Shown: positions 10,925 through 20,843 of the stretch, one piece after another
How the letters are laid out: every line of letters begins with the position of its first letter
Position numbering within the stretch: position 1 is the stretch's first letter
Source: an uncultured Gammaproteobacteria bacterium
GTDB lineage: Bacteria > Pseudomonadota > Gammaproteobacteria > Steroidobacterales > UBA11654
Reading direction: 5' to 3'
Assembly (NCBI GenBank): GCA_937801655.1
Contig: CALMWC010000010.1
Location: 111,136 to 175,135 of the forward strand
DNA: 64,000 nucleotides
Program-made: the position numbers and the translations under genes
The notes under the pieces: model-generated
What the model saw: the letters and a program-made list of their open reading frames with translations, nothing else
Databases searched by the model: none
What the model was told of the DNA's origin: nothing

Positions 10925-13373
10925 AAAATATAATCCAAAAGAAATTGAAAAGGAAGCACAAGAATTTTGGGCTGAAAACCATGTCTTTGAAGTAAATGAA
11001 GATGATAATTTAGAAAAATTTTATTGCCTGTGCATGTTTCCTTATCCCAGTGGAAGATTGCATATGGGGCATGTAAGGAATTATACCATTGGGGATGTAA
11101 TTTCAAGATACCAGAGAATGCTTGGTAAGAATGTACTTCAGCCAATGGGCTGGGATGCTTTTGGTCTTCCAGCTGAAGGAGCTGCAATAAAAAATAATAT
11201 GCCACCGGCTGATTGGACTCGTGAAAACATTCAATATATGAAGCATCAGTTGAACATATTAGGGTTTGGTTATGATTGGACGAGAGAGTTGGCTACTTGT
11301 GAACCCAGTTATTATCGATGGGAACAATGGATGTTTTCAAGGCTATTTAAAAAAGGCTTAGCGTATCGTGATAGTGCAACAGTTAATTGGGATCCAGAAG
11401 AAAATACAGTATTAGCAAATGAGCAAGTGATCGATGGAAAAGGTTGGCGCTCTGGTGCGGAAATAGAAAGAAGAGTAATGCCTCAATGGTTCTTGAAAAT
11501 AACAGATTACTGCGAAGAACTACTTTCGGGGTTGGATGATTTGGATTGGCCAGAAAAAGTTAAAGTTATGCAAAAGAATTGGATTGGTCGGTCGGAAGGG
11601 GTGGAGATTGATTTTGAGGTAGCAAATACCGAATATACCATTTCTGCATATACCACAAGGCCAGATACTCTTTTTGGTGCCAGTTATATGGCTTTAGCAC
11701 CTGAGCATCCATTGGTTCAAGAAATTGGTGAAAGTAGTGATGAAGTGAGATCGTATTTGAAGAAAGTTAGATCGCAAGGAGTCTCAGAGGAAGCATTAGA
11801 AAAAATGGAAAAGATTGGAGTGCCTTTGGGTATGGAGGCCATCAATCCTCTCAATGGTTCAAAGATTCCAATATGGTCTGCAAATTTTGTATTAATGACT
11901 TATGGAACAGGTGCCATTATGTCTGTTCCAGCTCACGATGATAGAGATTTTGAATTTGCAAAGAATTATGATTTACCAATAATTCCTGTCGTTGTACCTG
12001 AAAAAGAAAAAGATGACCATAATTTTAACCAACAAGCTTTTTGCCTAGAAGGCTTAATGATTAATTCAGGAAATTATGATGGCATGAATTCTGAGGCAGC
12101 AAAAGATTTGATTGCATCAGAGCTTGAAAAAAAACAAGTAGGAAAAAAAGTTATTAATTATCGTTTGAGAGATTGGTTGATCTCCAGGCAACGATATTGG
12201 GGTGCACCTATTCCTGTATTAACTGACAATAAAGGTGAGATTATTCTAGCGGATGATAATGTGCTACCGGTTAAACTACCTGAGGAAGTTAAATTTGATG
12301 GTGTTCATTCTCCCATTAAGACCATGAAAGAGTTCATTGAGGTCCTGAACCCTGAAACCAATGAGATTCTTCAAAGAGAAACGGATACTTTTGATACCTT
12401 TATGGAATCCTCTTGGTATTATGCGAGATTTTGTTCGTCAGATAATAATGAGGCAATGCTTGATGAGAGGGCAAATTATTGGCTACCAGTTGATTTATAT
12501 ATTGGAGGGATTGAGCATGCAATTCTTCATTTGTTGTATGCTCGGTTCTATCATAAGCTTTTAAGAGATGAGGGTCTTGTCGAAGGCGATGAGCCATTTA
12601 AGAGCTTATTGACTCAAGGCATGGTATTAAAGGATGGTGCTAAAATGTCCAAATCACTAGGAAATACAGTTGATCCAGAAGAGATGATCAAAAATTATGG
12701 TGCTGATACCGTTAGATTATTTATGATGTTCACGGCACCTCCCGAGCAATCACTCGAATGGTCAGATACAGCCATTAATGGTTCCTTTAGATTTTTAAAA
12801 AAATTATGGAGTACTGTTCAACTTAAGAATGATCAAATAAAAAGTATTGGGAGTATCGAAGGCAATGAATGCTTTAATCCAATGCAAACTGATTTAAGAA
12901 GAAAAACACATAAAACAATTGCTAAGGTTACGGATGACATAGGCAGAAGATATACTTTTAATACAGCTATAGCAGCTATTATGGAACTCTTTAATCATCT
13001 TAATGCCTTTGAAATTAATAGTGAATCAGATCAAAAGGTTGCAAGAGAGTGCATTGAGACAATATTGCTATTACTCTCGCCAATTGTCCCTCATATATGC
13101 AATCGTCTTTGGCATGAAATTGGCAATGAAAATGCAATTATCTATGAACGTTGGCCTTTAAGCCAAGAAGACTTAATTGTTGATGATGTTATTGAAGTGG
13201 TCATCCAAGTCAATGGTAAACTGAGATCCAGAGTTGTCGTCTCTGCTGATAAAAATAAGCAAGAGCTTGAAGAAATTGCATTAAGTGATAGTAAAATTAT
13301 GAGCTTGATTGATGGAAAAGAAATTAAGAAAGTGATTGTTGTACCAAAAAAATTAATTAATATAGTTATTTAA
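10914..13373 (+). CDS. leuS: leucyl-tRNA synthetase
   Basis: Class Ia synthetase for leucine; 819 residues. HIGH motif as HMGH ([20 protein letters not shown] near residue 42), the CP1 editing domain with [10 protein letters not shown] and [16 protein letters not shown], and KMSKS ([14 protein letters not shown] near residue 580). The ATG overlaps the end of lnt by 11 bases and the stop overlaps the lptE start (TAATG). Somewhat shorter than the E. coli protein (860) but all catalytic parts are present. Confidence 0.97.
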   Translation: MMDKKYNPKEIEKEAQEFWAENHVFEVNEDDNLEKFYCLCMFPYPSGRLHMGHVRNYTIGDVISRYQRMLGKNVLQPMGWDAFGLPAEGAAIKNNMPPADWTRENIQYMKHQLNILGFGYDWTRELATCEPSYYRWEQWMFSRLFKKGLAYRDSATVNWDPEENTVLANEQVIDGKGWRSGAEIERRVMPQWFLKITDYCEELLSGLDDLDWPEKVKVMQKNWIGRSEGVEIDFEVANTEYTISAYTTRPDTLFGASYMALAPEHPLVQEIGESSDEVRSYLKKVRSQGVSEEALEKMEKIGVPLGMEAINPLNGSKIPIWSANFVLMTYGTGAIMSVPAHDDRDFEFAKNYDLPIIPVVVPEKEKDDHNFNQQAFCLEGLMINSGNYDGMNSEAAKDLIASELEKKQVGKKVINYRLRDWLISRQRYWGAPIPVLTDNKGEIILADDNVLPVKLPEEVKFDGVHSPIKTMKEFIEVLNPETNEILQRETDTFDTFMESSWYYARFCSSDNNEAMLDERANYWLPVDLYIGGIEHAILHLLYARFYHKLLRDEGLVEGDEPFKSLLTQGMVLKDGAKMSKSLGNTVDPEEMIKNYGADTVRLFMMFTAPPEQSLEWSDTAINGSFRFLKKLWSTVQLKNDQIKSIGSIEGNECFNPMQTDLRRKTHKTIAKVTDDIGRRYTFNTAIAAIMELFNHLNAFEINSESDQKVARECIETILLLLSPIVPHICNRLWHEIGNENAIIYERWPLSQEDLIVDDVIEVVIQVNGKLRSRVVVSADKNKQELEEIALSDSKIMSLIDGKEIKKVIVVPKKLINIVI

Positions 13374-13864
13374 TGGTCATGATTAGGATAATTTTTATCT
13401 CATTGCTATCAAGTCTGGTTCTGTCTTGTGGATTTGAGTTGCAAAATACTTCAAGCATTAGTGAAAAGCTTGATGCTTTAATAATAAAAACCAACAATCC
13501 ATATACTACTTTCTATAGAACTTTGAGAAATCAATTTAGAGAGAGCGGCACTAGGATTATTGATGATACTTCTCAATCTGATTATACACTGACTATACTA
13601 ACGGATGAATCGAAGCAAAGAACTCTATCAGTATCAGCTACAAATACTCCTCAAGAATATGAGGTCTATTATCGAGTAACATGGTCTTTTAGTAAGGGAG
13701 ATAAGATCATTCTTGAATCAGTCACTAATTTAAGCACTCAGGACTATACTTTTGATCAGAGGCAATTACTTGGTAAATCTAATGAATCTCAAATGATAAA
13801 ACAAGCATTAGCCAAAGACATAGCCCGAGAAGTCATATTTAGGCTTAATGAGGAAGAATTTTAA
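13373..13864 (+). CDS. lptE: LPS-assembly lipoprotein LptE
   Basis: Outer-membrane lipoprotein plugging the LptD channel in lipopolysaccharide export. 163 residues with a lipoprotein signal peptide (hydrophobic run ending LVLSC, Cys near residue 19, followed by GFEL), and the LptE core pattern of alternating strands and helices with TNTPQEYEVYYRVTW. The position right after leuS is conserved in gammaproteobacteria and supports the call. The true start may be the second ATG at 13379. Normally holA follows; here tdk does and holA lies about 5.6 kb away. Confidence 0.85.
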   Translation: MVMIRIIFISLLSSLVLSCGFELQNTSSISEKLDALIIKTNNPYTTFYRTLRNQFRESGTRIIDDTSQSDYTLTILTDESKQRTLSVSATNTPQEYEVYYRVTWSFSKGDKIILESVTNLSTQDYTFDQRQLLGKSNESQMIKQALAKDIAREVIFRLNEEEF

Positions 13865-13867
13865 ATT

Positions 13868-14458
13868 ATGTCAGCACTTCATTTCATTTATTCAACTATG
13901 AATGCAGGAAAGTCGACTGCATTGTTGCAAGCGAACCATGGTTATATAGAAAAAGGAATGAATACTTTGTTGTTTACCTCGGAAAAAGATACACGTTTTG
14001 GCGAGTCAGAAATTGTTGCAAGAATAGGATTGAAGGCAGATGCACAAACCTTTAATGAAGGCACTAATATTATGAATGAGGTTTCGAAACAACATGCAGA
14101 CTTGAATATAGATTGCGTACTGATTGATGAGGCTCAATTTTTAACCAAGGATCAGGTTTCTCAGTTGGGTCAAATCGTTGATCAATTGAATATCAGGGTT
14201 ATGGCTTATGGCATTCGTACAGATTTTCAAGGCGAGCTATTTCCTGGCAGTATGTATTTATTGGCATGGTCGGATCGTCTAAAAGAGCTTAGAGCGGTTT
14301 GTCATTGTGGCAAGAAAGCTACCATGATCGTTCGTGTTAGTGAAGATGGAAGCGTTATTCGAGAGGGTGATCAGATAGATATTGGGGGTAATGAAAAATA
14401 CCTTTCACTCTGTCGCAAGCATTTTAGTCAAGGGTTGACTAAAAAAGTTAAGAAATAA
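13868..14458 (+). CDS. tdk: thymidine kinase
   Basis: Type II thymidine kinase (salvage of thymidine to dTMP), 196 residues. P-loop STMNAGKSTALLQ near residue 9, DEAQFL Walker B/catalytic region near 86, the lasso loop and zinc-ribbon cysteines (CHC near residue 141, SLCRKHF near the C-terminus). Convergent with, and overlapping by 11 bases, a NupC-type nucleoside transporter, so import and phosphorylation of nucleosides are encoded side by side on opposite strands. Confidence 0.95.
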   Translation: MSALHFIYSTMNAGKSTALLQANHGYIEKGMNTLLFTSEKDTRFGESEIVARIGLKADAQTFNEGTNIMNEVSKQHADLNIDCVLIDEAQFLTKDQVSQLGQIVDQLNIRVMAYGIRTDFQGELFPGSMYLLAWSDRLKELRAVCHCGKKATMIVRVSEDGSVIREGDQIDIGGNEKYLSLCRKHFSQGLTKKVKK

Positions 14459-15704
14459 TACCTACCACTAAGCCTGTAAAACATGAGGCTAAAGTAGCAC
14501 CAACTAATGCTTTTCCACTGACTGAGATCAAATCGTCTTTTCTTTCAGGGACCATAGCACTAATACCACTCAGTAGAATTCCCACGCTCGACAAATTAGC
14601 GAAACCACAAAGTGCATATAACATGATCAATCTGCTCTTTTCAGATAGATCACTAGCATCAATGCCAGCTAAATTCACATAAGCAACAAATTCATTCAGA
14701 ATAGTTTTTACACCCAACAATGAACCACCCAGTTGGGCTTCTGACCAAGGAATTCCCATACACCAAGCAATTGGTGAGAAAATCCAACCTGCCATTCTTT
14801 CCAAAGAGATAACCTCACCACCAATCAATGGTAAACCAGTTAAGGCAAAATTAACCAGCGTAACAAGTGAAATTAAAACCAATAACAAGGCAGCAATACT
14901 CAAAGTAATGTTTAATCCATCTTGTGTTCCTCGCGTGAGAGCATCTAGAGTACTTTTGTAGAGACTTGATTCTTTGATTTCATTTTGATCTTCTGTTTTT
15001 TGGTTACTGGGCATCATAATATTGGCATACATGATGGCTGCAGGAACAGAAATAATGGAGGCTGTTAGAAAATGTCCTATTAATGAGATTCCATATAGAT
15101 CAGCAAGCATAGTGGTATAGACCACCATCACTCCTCCTGAAATAGTCGACATTCCAACTATCATTAGAGTTAATAACTCATGTCGAGTCATTTTTTTTAA
15201 GTAAGGTTTTATCAATAAAGGGGCTTCGACTTGACCAAAAATTATATTTGCCGTAGCACTTAATCCTACTGGCCCTCCAATATTCAATGGTTTTTTAAAG
15301 AGTGTAGAAATAGCTTTGATAACGATTGGAAGAACCCTCCAATGCCAAAGAATAGCCGCCAGTGCAGAAACAACTATGATCAACATCAATCCTGAGAAGA
15401 TAAATATATTAGCACTTGCAGGGTTCACTACTTCAAAGGGTTTTGGAGCTCCATCAGCCAGATATCCAAATACAAAACCTGTCCCCTGATCCGTAGCCGC
15501 TTTTAAGGCCAGCACTCCCTGTGACAATGATTCAAAGAAAGATGTAATCAGTGGTACTTTAATCAGAAGAATTGCTAATAAGAACTGAAGAGCAATAGCA
15601 TTAAATAAATACTTGAGATTAATTTTCTTTATATTGTCACTGAACATTACACCCAATGATATGAGAGCAAGAGCGCCTATAATAATCTGAAGGTAGTAAG
15701 TCAT
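14448..15704 (-). CDS. nupC: NupC-family concentrative nucleoside transporter
   Basis: Cation-coupled nucleoside importer of the CNT family, 418 residues with about ten hydrophobic segments spread along the chain. Family landmarks include FGYLADGAPKPFEVVNP, the re-entrant GPVGLSATANIIFGQVEAPLLI (residues near 145-165) and CGFANLSSVGILLSGISAMVP near the C-terminus, which line the nucleoside site. It reads away from the 2OG oxygenase gene upstream by 8 bases, so both may share a transcript. Neighbouring tdk supports a role in nucleoside scavenging. Confidence 0.92.
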   Translation of the reverse strand: MTYYLQIIIGALALISLGVMFSDNIKKINLKYLFNAIALQFLLAILLIKVPLITSFFESLSQGVLALKAATDQGTGFVFGYLADGAPKPFEVVNPASANIFIFSGLMLIIVVSALAAILWHWRVLPIVIKAISTLFKKPLNIGGPVGLSATANIIFGQVEAPLLIKPYLKKMTRHELLTLMIVGMSTISGGVMVVYTTMLADLYGISLIGHFLTASIISVPAAIMYANIMMPSNQKTEDQNEIKESSLYKSTLDALTRGTQDGLNITLSIAALLLVLISLVTLVNFALTGLPLIGGEVISLERMAGWIFSPIAWCMGIPWSEAQLGGSLLGVKTILNEFVAYVNLAGIDASDLSEKSRLIMLYALCGFANLSSVGILLSGISAMVPERKDDLISVSGKALVGATLASCFTGLVVGIIS

Positions 15705-15711
15705 TTAAAAT

Positions 15712-16644
15712 CTATAATAAATTAATTTCATGCAATCGTTGTTGGAGAAAGTCATCTGCAATAATACTTTTAGGGTATAGGTCTGGATGATCATTATCAA
15801 TACAAGATGGCAATGTCTCTATCAACCAGTCAGGATTTGGGTGAAGAAAGAAAGGTATTGAGTATCTTGAGCTATCCATTATTTGGTCTGAGTGACTTGT
15901 AACTCTATGGATTACAGAAGGTAGTAAATGATTGGTATATCTCTCCAGCATGTCTCCAATATTACAAACCACTGTGTTTTGCACAGTATTAATTGGAACC
16001 CATTTATTCTCAAAAAGTATTTCCAGACCAGGTTTATGACCTCCAATCAAAAGAGTTATTAGATTAATATCACCATGTGCACCAGCTCTTTCACCGGACT
16101 CTTCAGAAGCTATTGGAGGGTAATGTATGGCCCTAAGAACACTGTTTCCATAATTTATAGAGTTTTTAAAATGATCAATATCCAATTGCAAATACAGCGC
16201 TATCGCTTGCATGAGTTGGTCACCAAACTGATCAAAAGAAGAAAATAGTTCTTTTATTTTAGTTTCAAATTCAGGTATTTCTGAAGCAAAAAAATTATCA
16301 AACATATATTTTTTATACCTATGATCCAATGGTAAATCTCTGCCCATTTGCCAGAATTCTTTTAAATCCGCATGATTCCCATCCTTGGGTGTTTCTGTTT
16401 TATAGGGAGTATAACCTCTTGCTCCTCCGAGATTTTTATCAAAATATTGCATTTTAATTTGATTATTTTGATGGAAAAAATCTGCAAACATATTGATACA
16501 ATCATCCACTAATTCTTTCGCAATAGGATGATCTTTAATTCCACAAAAGCCTGTCAATTTTTGATTTTCTCCAAGTTGATTTGCAAACAACTCAGGATCC
16601 TTTTGCCAAAGATCAAAACTAATTGTTTTAACAATATCAGCCAT
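15712..16644 (-). CDS. 2-oxoglutarate/Fe(II)-dependent oxygenase, isopenicillin-N-synthase-like
   Basis: 310 residues with the DIOX N-terminal region and a jelly-roll 2OG-Fe(II) domain. Iron ligands are visible as HGD (GAHGDINLITLLIG near residue 190) and the distal His in VIHRVTS near 245; the 2OG-binding RYS follows (SSRYSIPFFLHP). The overall pattern (GYTPYKTE, YPP, NIGDMLERYTN) matches the IPNS/flavone-synthase-like bacterial family, whose substrates are mostly unknown. Lies between hisI and nupC on the same strand with 8-base gaps. Substrate cannot be assigned; the family is clear. Confidence 0.85.
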   Translation of the reverse strand: MADIVKTISFDLWQKDPELFANQLGENQKLTGFCGIKDHPIAKELVDDCINMFADFFHQNNQIKMQYFDKNLGGARGYTPYKTETPKDGNHADLKEFWQMGRDLPLDHRYKKYMFDNFFASEIPEFETKIKELFSSFDQFGDQLMQAIALYLQLDIDHFKNSINYGNSVLRAIHYPPIASEESGERAGAHGDINLITLLIGGHKPGLEILFENKWVPINTVQNTVVCNIGDMLERYTNHLLPSVIHRVTSHSDQIMDSSRYSIPFFLHPNPDWLIETLPSCIDNDHPDLYPKSIIADDFLQQRLHEINLL

Positions 16645-16652
16645 GAGGAAAT

Positions 16653-17153
16653 CTATAGTTTTGTCGGATTATCTACATCTGGGTAGACTTCTTCAGGATC
16701 AAAAACTTTTTCTAATTCTGTGAACTCAAGCGATACTTCTTGATTATTATTTTTGATTTCACGATAAAAGCAGGAGCGATAACCCACATGGCAACTTGCT
16801 CCACCTGAAACATTTACTCTTGCCCATATTGCATCTTGATCATCATCTATTAGTAGAGTTTGGATTTTCTGTATGAAACCACTGGTTGCACCTTTATGCC
16901 AAATCTGTTTTCTACTTCTGCTGAAATAATACATTTCATTGGTTTCAATACTGAGTTTTAAGGATTGATCACTCATGTAGCCATGCATGAGAAGCTCTCC
17001 TGATTCAAAATCAGTTGTCACAACTGGAATCAGACCATCGCCATTAAATTTTGGAGCCAGATCATTGCCTTCTTCAACCTGCTCAATACTTAACCTTTTA
17101 GAAAATAAAACTTTTGTATTCAACTCATGAACCTCAGAATCTTCTTTCAACAT
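16653..17153 (-). CDS. hisI: phosphoribosyl-AMP cyclohydrolase
   Basis: Third step of histidine synthesis, opening the purine ring of PR-AMP. 166 residues without the HisE pyrophosphohydrolase domain. Visible landmarks: FNGDGLIPVVTTDFESGE, YFSRSRKQIWHKGATSG, the Mg-binding acidic run LIDDDQDAIW and the zinc-binding SCHVGYRSCFYR. It carries an N-terminal extension of about 35 residues and a C-terminal acidic tail (VFDPEEVYPDVDNP) longer than in minimal HisI proteins. It is divorced from any his operon here and divergent from cysS by only 19-40 bases. Confidence 0.88.
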   Translation of the reverse strand: MLKEDSEVHELNTKVLFSKRLSIEQVEEGNDLAPKFNGDGLIPVVTTDFESGELLMHGYMSDQSLKLSIETNEMYYFSRSRKQIWHKGATSGFIQKIQTLLIDDDQDAIWARVNVSGGASCHVGYRSCFYREIKNNNQEVSLEFTELEKVFDPEEVYPDVDNPTKL

Positions 17154-17172
17154 TAGGTATTATAGCTTTCAT

Positions 17173-18564
17173 ATGGGCAATAAAACTAATTTAATGAATA
17201 TTAAACTCTACAATACTAAAACAGGCAAAAAAGAAGAACTTAAACCTGTTACACAAGGCAAAGTTACGATGTATGTTTGTGGACCTACTGTTTATAGCTA
17301 TCCTCATATTGGTAATGCAAGAGGTCCAGTTTTATTTGATGTTCTAGCCAATCTAATCAGAATAAATCATGAGTTAACTTATGTTAGAAACATCACTGAT
17401 CTTGATGACAAAATCTACCAAGCAGCGGATGAAGAGGGATGTGATATTTCAGAAATTACTGAGAAATACACAGAAGTTTATCATCAGGATATAAAAGCAT
17501 TGGGAGTCAGCAATCCAGATATTGAACCTAAGGCAACTGAACACATTGATGGAATGATTGAAATGATTCAGACTCTAATAGAAAAAGGACACGCTTATGA
17601 AAATGATAAGCATGTGTTATTTGCTGTTAATTCGTACTCCGGTTATGGTCAACTATCCAACAGAGATCAAGAAGATCAGATAGCAGGATCTAGAATAGAA
17701 GTTGCTTCTTATAAAAAAAATCCTAATGATTTTATTTTATGGAAACCTTCTTCAAAAGACATCCCAGGGTGGAGTAGTCCATGGGGTCGAGGCAGGCCAG
17801 GATGGCATTTGGAATGCTCAACTATGGCAAAAAAATACTTAGGTGAGATAATTGATATTCATGGCGGGGGTTCAGACTTGATTTTTCCTCATCATGAAAA
17901 TGAATCAGCTCAAAGTATTTGTTCACATTCGAGCAAGAGTTTTAGTAATCACTGGGTGCATCATGCCATGGTTGATTTTAAAAATACTAAAATGTCAAAA
18001 TCTGAAGGAAACCTATTGCTGATTAGGGATTTACTCAGTATAACCTCTGGCGAAGTTATTAGAATGGCATTACTCAGTTCCCATTACAGAAAGCCTATTA
18101 ACTGGACTGATGATTTATTAATTGATTCAAGAAAGAAGCTTGATCGTCTTTATGGTGCTTTAAGATCTATTCATTCATTCTCAGAAGTCGAACCATCATC
18201 AGCAGTGCTCGATGCTTTGAGAGACGATCTCAATACACCAAGAGCTTTGTCTGAGTTGTTTAGTATTACAAAATCAATCAATAGTACAGAGGATGAAGCA
18301 GATAGAAAGAAGATGGCCTCTATTCTTAAAGCATCGGCATCTTTGTTAGGATTATTGAGCAACAACGCTGAAGAGTGGTTTAAAACCTCACAAACAAAAA
18401 CAATATCATCTGAGCAAATTGATCAATTGATCTCCGATAGGGAATTGGCTAGAAGTCAAAAAGATTATAAAAAAGCAGATGAAATTAGAGAAACTCTTTT
18501 AGAATCAGGAATAATTATTGAAGATGGGCCCAAAGGCGTTTTTTGGCGGTCTATTGATGTTTAA
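17173..18564 (+). CDS. cysS: cysteinyl-tRNA synthetase
   Basis: Class Ia synthetase for cysteine. HIGH as HIGN in YVCGPTVYSYPHIGNARGP, zinc ligands including Cys in YVCGPTVY and HLECSTM with HHENE, and KMSKS in NTKMSKSEGN near residue 277. 463 residues from the first ATG; the second ATG at 17194 (giving MNIKLYNTKTGKKEEL) agrees better with the family N-terminus and leaves room for a promoter in the short gap to hisI, so it is probably the real start. sufE follows after 9 bases. Confidence 0.96.
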   Translation: MGNKTNLMNIKLYNTKTGKKEELKPVTQGKVTMYVCGPTVYSYPHIGNARGPVLFDVLANLIRINHELTYVRNITDLDDKIYQAADEEGCDISEITEKYTEVYHQDIKALGVSNPDIEPKATEHIDGMIEMIQTLIEKGHAYENDKHVLFAVNSYSGYGQLSNRDQEDQIAGSRIEVASYKKNPNDFILWKPSSKDIPGWSSPWGRGRPGWHLECSTMAKKYLGEIIDIHGGGSDLIFPHHENESAQSICSHSSKSFSNHWVHHAMVDFKNTKMSKSEGNLLLIRDLLSITSGEVIRMALLSSHYRKPINWTDDLLIDSRKKLDRLYGALRSIHSFSEVEPSSAVLDALRDDLNTPRALSELFSITKSINSTEDEADRKKMASILKASASLLGLLSNNAEEWFKTSQTKTISSEQIDQLISDRELARSQKDYKKADEIRETLLESGIIIEDGPKGVFWRSIDV

Positions 18565-18573
18565 AATATTACA

Positions 18574-19005
18574 ATGAAACATACAAAATCCATAAAAATC
18601 ATAGAACAGGAAATATCCCAAGAATTCGAAATTTTTGATACTTGGATGGAAAAGTATGAGTATTTAATTGATTTGGGCAAGCAGCTAGAAAAATTTCCTG
18701 ATGAATGGAGAACAGAGGATAATAAGATTCATGGTTGTCAATCCAGTGTTTGGTTTAAGACAGGTTTGGAAAATAATTTATTTACCTGTTCTGCTGTAAG
18801 TGATTCAGCGATTGTTTCAGGCTTAATCGCTCTTTTAATGAGAATTTACAACAATAAAAATCCAAGAGATATTGTAGAGACTGAACCTAGTTTTATATCA
18901 TTGATCGGGTTAAGCGAACATCTGAGCACGACTCGTAACAATGGACTCAATTTAATGATAAAAAAAATTAAGCAAGATGCTGGCTTGATAGTAAAAAATA
19001 TATGA
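18574..19005 (+). CDS. sufE: SufE-family cysteine desulfuration protein
   Basis: Sulfur acceptor for a cysteine desulfurase in Fe-S cluster assembly. 143 residues with the active-site Cys in the conserved [10 protein letters not shown] near residue 51 and the C-terminal [18 protein letters not shown] motif (here [15 protein letters not shown]). No sufS or sufBCD genes are nearby in the window. Overlaps yidD by 4 bases (ATGA). Confidence 0.92.
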   Translation: MKHTKSIKIIEQEISQEFEIFDTWMEKYEYLIDLGKQLEKFPDEWRTEDNKIHGCQSSVWFKTGLENNLFTCSAVSDSAIVSGLIALLMRIYNNKNPRDIVETEPSFISLIGLSEHLSTTRNNGLNLMIKKIKQDAGLIVKNI

Positions 19006-19232
19006 AGCATGTAATACAATTTTATCAAAAGTATATTTCTCCTTTTTTTGGACCCACATGCAGATTTCAACCAACTTGTTCACAATATGCTTTGGAATCA
19101 TTGGAACGTTTTGGAGTTTTCAGAGGATCAATTCTTTTTTTGACTCGATTTATAAAATGCAACCCATTTTTTGAGGCTGGCTATGATCCAGTCCCAGAAA
19201 GTTTTAACTTATTTAAATCACATAAGCATTAA
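19002..19232 (+). CDS. yidD: membrane protein insertion efficiency factor YidD
   Basis: Small (76 residues) amphipathic membrane-associated protein that aids YidC-dependent insertion. The family core [32 protein letters not shown] is seen in overlapping pieces ([27 protein letters not shown]), plus the closing [13 protein letters not shown]. In many gammaproteobacteria yidD sits between rnpA and yidC at the origin; here it is detached, tucked between sufE and a Trm112-like gene with 4-base overlap. Confidence 0.93.
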   Translation: MKHVIQFYQKYISPFFGPTCRFQPTCSQYALESLERFGVFRGSILFLTRFIKCNPFFEAGYDPVPESFNLFKSHKH

Positions 19233-19237
19233 TCTCA

Positions 19238-19486
19238 ATGGATCCAAAAATATTAAAACTATTAAAATGTCCTCATTCTGGAGAAAATTTATTTCTTATG
19301 AGCGAGGATTCACTACAAAAGATTAATGATCAAATAAAAACTGGAAAGGTCAAAAGTTTGAATGAAGTTATAGTGGAGCAAGAGTTACGACAAGTTTTAT
19401 GCAATAAGAGTGAAACCTATTTTTATCCGATAATAGATGGCATTCCTTTGCTTGATAAAACAAAAGCCATAACTATAAGCAAATAA
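19238..19486 (+). CDS. Trm112/UPF0434-family small protein
   Basis: 82-residue protein resembling YcaR/Trm112: starts MDPKILKLLKCPHSGENL and ends with ETYFYPIIDGIPLLD, the two diagnostic ends. One metal-type Cys (KCP) is kept but the paired second Cys of zinc-binding Trm112 is replaced (CPHSG), so it may not bind zinc. A lysine-rich middle (NDQIKTGKVKSLNE) is longer than usual. Trm112 proteins act as methyltransferase activators; role here not known. Lies 2 bases before holA. Confidence 0.8.
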   Translation: MDPKILKLLKCPHSGENLFLMSEDSLQKINDQIKTGKVKSLNEVIVEQELRQVLCNKSETYFYPIIDGIPLLDKTKAITISK

Positions 19487-19488
19487 AC

Positions 19489-20511
19489 ATGATCATAAAA
19501 TCCAGTGCATTGACCCAGCATCTAAAGAAAGGCTTGCAACCAATTTATTTGATTTATGGAGTAGAGGATTTACTGATTCTTGAAAGTTTAGACCTTATTA
19601 GGAAAACTGCCCTAGACAATGGCTTTAGCGATAAAAATAAATATATTGTCAGTGGTAGGTTTAATTGGAATGAGATTAACAGCAGCTTTAAGAATCAATC
19701 ATTGTTTGGCGGTAAACAATACCTCGAAATACATATACCCAATTCAAGGCCTGGAAAACAGGGTTCAGAATCAATTATTAATCTTATTGATGAAGTTCAT
19801 GATCAAGCCATGTTGGTTATTGTTGCTGGAAAAATTGAATCCGATATTAAGCGTGCTAAATGGTTTAAGACTCTTGAAAAGAAAGCGATTAGTGTTGCCT
19901 GTGATAAAGTCTATTCATCTCATTATCCCAGATGGATACAATCAAGATTATCCAGCAAAGGTCTTGAGATTGATCGAGATGCACTAGATATGTTCGTTTT
20001 ATTTACTGAAGGGAATTTGATGGTTGCAAAGCAGTCAATTGACCGCCTTATTATGATGGAGGTTCGTGAAAAAGTGACCGTAAAAGACGTTTCTGATTGC
20101 GTGGCAGATGGTGCTCATTTTGATGTATTTGAATTAATGGATGCAGCCATGATGACTAAGAAAGGTAGAGTGTTCAGAATCTTCAGACGCCTAAAAAGCG
20201 AGGGTATGCAACCATTTGAGTTGATGAGGGCAGTTAATTATGTGTTGAATCAACTGAGTAATATAATAATTGATGTGGACGATGGACAGTCAGTTAAGCA
20301 GGCAATGCAAAAAGCTCGAATATGGTCAAATAAACAGAGAATGACCGGAGACTTTTTATCATCTCGAAGTAAAAAGAATATTGACGATTTAATTCATCAG
20401 GCATGTGAAGTAGATAAAACTATAAAAGGAGTCAAAAAAGGCAATCCATGGGATGAAGTAGGGAATTTACTTTTAATGTTGTCTTCAAAGCAGCATAATG
20501 CCAAGCGATGA
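19489..20511 (+). CDS. holA: DNA polymerase III delta subunit
   Basis: Clamp-loader delta subunit that opens the beta clamp. 340 residues with the family layout: N-terminal AAA-like domain (QPIYLIYGVEDLLILESLDLIRK), central DGAHFDVFELMDAAM near residue 205 and a C-terminal helical collar. Low conservation is normal. It precedes rsfS with a 4-base overlap (ATGA). In most relatives nadD separates the two; here nadD is absent. Context makes the call secure. Confidence 0.92.
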   Translation: MIIKSSALTQHLKKGLQPIYLIYGVEDLLILESLDLIRKTALDNGFSDKNKYIVSGRFNWNEINSSFKNQSLFGGKQYLEIHIPNSRPGKQGSESIINLIDEVHDQAMLVIVAGKIESDIKRAKWFKTLEKKAISVACDKVYSSHYPRWIQSRLSSKGLEIDRDALDMFVLFTEGNLMVAKQSIDRLIMMEVREKVTVKDVSDCVADGAHFDVFELMDAAMMTKKGRVFRIFRRLKSEGMQPFELMRAVNYVLNQLSNIIIDVDDGQSVKQAMQKARIWSNKQRMTGDFLSSRSKKNIDDLIHQACEVDKTIKGVKKGNPWDEVGNLLLMLSSKQHNAKR

Positions 20512-20831
20512 AAATGGAAATCTTAGATTTAACACTCAACATACTTGATGACATGAAAGCTCTTGATATTAAGAGTATTGATGTTTCTGGGCACTCATCA
20601 CTAACCGATTATATGGTTTTTACCACAGGAACGTCCTCTAGGCATGCTCGTTCTGTCATAGATAAAGTGAGTGAAAAAGCCAAGAAAGAGGGCCATGTAA
20701 TATTAGGAATAGAAGGTTATGAGTCCGGTCAGTGGATTTTAATTGATCTTGGAGTCATTATTCTTCATGTCATGCTTGATGAAGTAAGATTATTTTATAA
20801 ATTGGATGATCTTTGGAGCGTTGGGAATTAA
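20508..20831 (+). CDS. rsfS: ribosome silencing factor RsfS
   Basis: Binds uL14 of the large subunit and blocks subunit joining in starvation. 107 residues of the DUF143/Iojap family: HSSLTDYMVFTTGTSSRHARSV and IEGYESGQWILIDLGVIILHVM are diagnostic. Immediately followed by rlmH, as in most bacteria. Confidence 0.95.
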   Translation: MKMEILDLTLNILDDMKALDIKSIDVSGHSSLTDYMVFTTGTSSRHARSVIDKVSEKAKKEGHVILGIEGYESGQWILIDLGVIILHVMLDEVRLFYKLDDLWSVGN

Positions 20832-20843
20832 TTCAAATAAAAA

